A stretch of 64,000 nucleotides of DNA from Anarhynchus alexandrinus (taxonomy: Eukaryota > Chordata > Aves > Charadriiformes > Charadriidae), in contig VUYV01000189.1 in NCBI GenBank assembly GCA_008711295.1, positions 1,587,792-1,651,791 of the forward strand. The letters are read 5' to 3'. Positions 60,301 through 64,000 of the stretch are shown here, in pieces; the stretch's first letter is position 1; each line of letters begins with the position of its first letter. Position numbers and translations under genes: made by a program. The notes beneath the pieces were generated by a model that saw nothing but the letters and a program-made list of their open reading frames with translations, was not told the DNA's origin and did not search any database.

Positions 60301-61762
60301 GCAGAATAAAGCACATTTTCAACTCCTTTCAGGCTGGAAAAAGATTTACTGTTCGGCCCCTATACTGAAGATGGAAAAATCACACACACGCACCGAGTTC
60401 ATAGACTGAGCGTTACTTGCAACTCTTTCAGATGATGAAAAATGCAGATGAGGTTGATAAGTCGACTCAGGGGTTTGTGCTGGGTGCTGCAGCATGAAGA
60501 GGTTGCCTTTCATACAGGACAGAAAGTCAAATTAGGTCCATGTAACTGTTCAAAATTCATTAGAATGACCTTAGTTAAGCTTTGCTTCCACGCACACTAT
60601 GGTATATGATAATATAGCCTGGAGCAACAGCAGCAGTAGTGGTGGCACTTTCTGAAATATTTCCACTACTTGAAAGCCGCTGGATTTGTTAAAATTTCTA
60701 AAAGGATTATAACAGGATGAACTGAGTTTTTTCCTTTTACTTTCTCCAAGCCAGTATAATAATATTACACAGAGCTTTTCATCTTCAAAGATCTTTACAA
60801 ATCTTAGCAATTCACAGTAACTGAACAGTTATAAAAATATAATAAAAGTAATTTTTGCTGTCTTGCTAATTTTTTCTTATTATTTGTAAGAATTAACTTT
60901 AAATAGCAATAACTTCTTTAACTAGGCTGGTTCTGGAAATGTAACATTAAACTCATTACTAAGGATTTTGAACAGTCACATCGCATAAAATCATTAGTCA
61001 TAATAATAATAAAAATAAAATATTTTCTGACTCCCTGCTATTCCAATAGAAGATGACAGTGCTTTTCTCCTTCCAGTGTGGATAGTTAATTCATTGCTCT
61101 TTTATTATTTAAACCACAAGCAGGAATAACATCAAAACAAGTATTAGCAAAGAAATAATCTTACCAAATATAACCATATCTAATATCTGTGGCAGATAAG
61201 AATGTAGATGTAATTTTATTATTCCCCTTTTCTTTTCTGAGTAGTTGCCCTAAAAACTAATAAAATGTTCCCACAACTTTCAAATCTCTGGTGTACAACC
61301 AGGTAACTTCTCAACATAACACTAAAGGTCTATGCTTGCCAAGTGGGGGCAAACGCCCTCTGCTCTTGCTTACTTCAATGGACGCTGAAGACAACCACCA
61401 ACCGACAGGACCGACTCTTCTGGGCTTTACTTCACATCAAAAAAATACATTACACAATACGAGGTGCTTCTCAGTGCAAGGAAGGGTATCTGCATCCAGG
61501 CCTTGATGAAGCAGTTCTGTGCACCTGAAGACTCACAGGCACCTTTGCCCACTTATTCCCAACAGCACGTGGGAAGCTCAAAGGCTGCTAGCTTGCTCCT
61601 GGAGACCTTACCGATGCAAAACGCCTATTGAAGCTGGAGCACTTTCTGCTCCCGGCACTATTACGAGTGTCCCAGTTTGAACAGTCTAATAATACTTAGC
61701 AATAACTTCTTTGAAGCCAGAGAAGGGGTCAAGCTTTTGATGGCCCTAAAACATTCCCTAAC
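57335..61762. other. Unique AT-rich noncoding DNA, no gene seen
   Basis: Open frames are short. Around 59619-59651 a small region can form either of two alternative 8-bp stems. A/T homopolymers lie near 58896-58908, 59190-59202 and 59706-59715. AAT-type repeats lie near 61001-61020. Confidence 0.5.
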
Positions 61763-61846
61763 TGGGGCCTAATTCTGCAGCCCTTTCTCACACTGAGTAG
61801 CACTTAGCTGTCCCAGTGACGCAGGGGTGACAGCTTGCACAGAATT
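61763..61846. mobile_element. Decayed palindromic MITE-like relic (CTACTCA family)
   Basis: GGGGCCTAATTCTGCAGCCC, then TCTCACACTGAGTAGCACTT, then TGTCCCAGTGAC follow closely the order of a palindromic amniote element that usually reads GGGCCTGATTCTGCAACCC, TACTCACGTTGAGTAGCACC, GTCCCATTGACTTC. A final GCACAGAATTG may be the remnant of the opposite end. Confidence 0.6.
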
Positions 61847-62069
61847 GTTACTGCAGAGCCAGAGAAAGAAATTGTGAAAATTAAATTTACACACAGAAAT
61901 ATTTGGGCAGGGATTAAATACCTGAGTCTTAAACATCCCTCGGTCATTCTTCTGTCTTAGCTTGCTCCACAGTAAGAATGCATTTCACATCATCAAACTA
62001 TCCTTTGCACGAGGGTCCAACAAGATCCCATTAACATTTCATAAATGCTAGAAATTGTGCTCTAGAGAG
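61847..62069. other. Unique noncoding DNA, no gene seen
   Basis: Nothing recognisable lies between the two relics. Confidence 0.5.
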
Positions 62070-62160
62070 AAGGAAACTGAGGCAACTCCTCCTCCAAAGC
62101 ACGTGGAGTTAGAGCAAGGAGGAAACAGGCAGGATCTTCTGGCTTCTGGACCAAGACTGG
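62070..62160 (+). mobile_element. MIR-type SINE relic
   Basis: AGAAGGAAACTGAGGCAACT followed by CACGTGGAGTTAGAGC and TCTTCTGGCTTCTGGACC follow the MIR order (GAGGAAACTGAGGC, GTGGCAGAGC, GAGTCCTGACTCCC). Confidence 0.5.
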
Positions 62161-64000
62161 TCTTGTAGCTCAGTGCAGACTGCGGAGAGTGGCTGAATGA
62201 AGAGCAGACTACATACCTGAAATAATAGAAAACAGGAGAGTGGCAGGTCATAAACATGAAGAAGTCTGCAAAGAAAAAAACACCCATTTTTTTCTCTCAA
62301 CATCCTTGCAGTGTGGGTTTTTTCCTGCCAACTGATTCCAATACCGAACACTAAAGCCTGGGTTCTGGCCTCCTGGTAATAAGTAATTTGCAAGAGCCTG
62401 GTCACAGAGAGGTCAGAAAACCATGTAAATTGCTTGGATGGGAAAGCCTCTTTCACAGGAGGAAGCTGTAGGTGGTAGAGAGGCTCCCTGCCACAATTTT
62501 GCATTCCCTGGACATAGTGATATAGAAAGAGACAAGAGAGCAATGCTGATCTTCTCCCATGGGGCACCCTTCGGCTGCCCTCTGTGGCAGGGATGGATGC
62601 CAGGCCTCTGGTAAATAGTGAGGGTGGTTTATACCCTTTATAACGACAACCTTAACACGACTTTTTAGCTATTAGGCAAGCAATTTTTTGAAACAGGGTC
62701 TGAAGGCTGAAAATGTTATAGTGAGTTTTACTATACACCCAGTTGCACAGAATTAATTTTACTGTCACATACCCAGAGAGGGGATGAGACGATATACCTT
62801 CCAGTACTTGAGAAGGTTTCCTTCTGGGGGATTTACCCTGGTGGTTGTATTTAATTTCACTATGAATACAGCCTTGTGATATCGGGTAAACAGAAGCTAA
62901 CAGAACATGCTCTGGGAGCTCTTCTTCAGCCAGAGATACTCTCATCCACGTGCAGAACCAAGCTGATGGGTTGATCTGGGGTAGCTCATTAGAGAGAAAG
63001 GTCTAATTCACTGAAAAGCATCATTCTCTCATGCTTTTCACTTCTGGTCTACCTGAGAGGACAAGGACTCCCTTCCCATGGGTCATGTCTCCTCTCCCAT
63101 GCCACACCATATGCCTCCACCATTCACTCTACAGACCCCCAGGGGAAATGGCTGGGTCAACTTGATGGGAAATACTTCACTAAGGAGCCAATACTGCTGC
63201 GATGCATACAACCCACCACCAGGTAGGTTATGCAGCTTCCTTCCACACGTCAAACAAACATTTCACATTGAGCATATTGCAAAATGAGCGCTCAGCTTTG
63301 CCAACTCCATTGTACAGCTGCATCTCAAATCCTGCTTGTTTGGGGTTAGAACTACAGCAATCTTAATGAACGAGATTAAAATATTTTTACCTGCTCGGTT
63401 ATACGTCCTGAATATTCTACTGTAGATTTCACTAAATACAAAACGAGCCACAAAAGATTTCAGTCAGCATTATATATCGTGTTACTATCCAAACACAAAT
63501 GTTAGAATTAAATGTAGTTTTAGTGCAATAAACACCATCACATCTCCCTTCTGGGGACATTTTTCACCCAACCTTTGTGCTAAAATCAACATGGCTGGTC
63601 TGCGTGATTTAATTAATATCTAGGCTCAAAGATCACCCTTAGCTTTTCTTTAATTTGAAAAAAGAAAAGCCCTTTTTCTGGATTAACACAAATATAAAAC
63701 GGAAAGACTGTGGAACATAAAGGCCATGGGTTGCATTTTGCACAGGATAGGTTCTGGTTGAATGAGATCTGGGACGTGTGCCAAATTAATAGAAAAAATC
63801 CTGTTCTTCCTCTCCAATAGCCACAATGTTCATTATTAAGAAAAGCATATGAACCACAGGATTTGATTTTAATAACACCAATGTCTTCATTAATCTGTAC
63901 TTTCCATTTAGCCTCATTATTGAGTAAATGCTGAGTTAATGCAGCACCTATTATTGTTGGATTTTCCATGAAAAACCTCCCTTCCCTCTTCTTTTTTTAT
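62161..64000. other. Unique noncoding DNA, no gene seen
   Basis: A 152-codon minus frame at 62109-62567 overlaps the MIR relic at its end and has no recognisable domain. Other frames are short. No terminal gene or exon is evident at the window edge. Confidence 0.55.

Noticed and set aside
62109..62567. 152-codon minus-strand frame
   Set aside because: Its end overlaps a MIR-type relic, and it has no domain or conserved start context.
1..64000. tRNA, rRNA, known microRNA, CRISPR or operon-like structure
   Set aside because: I looked for tRNA T-loop words, several common microRNA seeds with flanks, spaced direct repeats and tightly packed frames, and found none. The sequence reads as vertebrate intergenic or intronic DNA.
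1..64000. Naming the locus after a known developmental gene
   Set aside because: The texture suggests the neighbourhood of a developmental regulator, but no exon or known element could be recognised, so any name would be a guess.

Overview
This window looks like a stretch of vertebrate nuclear DNA, most likely from a bird. I base this on four things: AT-leaning base composition, no operon-like coding, very low density of interspersed repeats, and decayed relics of repeat families I know from birds, turtles and crocodilians (CR1 LINE 3' ends, palindromic 'GGGCC(T)GATTCTG' elements, an old hAT-like element, MIR-type SINE fragments). Recent transposon insertions are essentially absent. This is the usual look of a gene desert or a very large intron near a developmental regulator, but I could not identify the locus or any flanking gene from the sequence.

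I find no protein-coding gene that I can defend. Open frames of 60-200 codons are scattered on both strands and none shows a recognisable domain. The two longest (about 190 codons at 35252-35824 and 197 codons at 38992-39585) lie in locally GC-richer DNA and are within what chance allows for 64 kb. One 170-bp open segment on the minus strand (18379-18548) has good splice signals on both sides. A second, nearly identical copy of it at 18940-19109 carries an in-frame stop, so it stays an unproven exon candidate.

Layout: 1-9.8 kb holds AT-rich unique DNA with simple repeats and two old transposon relics. About 9.87-10.72 kb is the best candidate cluster of conserved regulatory DNA. From 10.7 to 18 kb the DNA is unique, with a small CpG-dense patch near 16.3 kb. 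At 18.1-19.1 kb there is an N-bounded duplicated block that looks like an assembly artefact. From 19 to 31 kb there are further candidate regulatory blocks (19.36-19.68, 24.19-24.42, 28.63-28.99 kb), a degraded CR1 at 23.1 kb and an old hAT-like relic at 30.6 kb. From 31 to 42 kb there are a CpG-dense patch at 31.8 kb, a 125-bp homopurine GAAA microsatellite, a second N-bounded duplication at 36.3 kb, and GC-rich patches at 39.3 and 41.6 kb. From 42 to 64 kb the DNA is mostly AT-rich and unique, with a CR1 3' end at 52.2 kb and several relics.

Six single N bases occur (2373, 3232, 18142, 18584, 32337, 36322). Three of them (18142, 18584, 36322) sit at joins where the flanking sequence is repeated, so local structure there should not be taken at face value. 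I did not find an undescribed multi-gene system. The most useful points for a second look are the candidate conserved blocks, the artefactual duplications, and the splice-bounded segment whose two copies differ by a stop codon.
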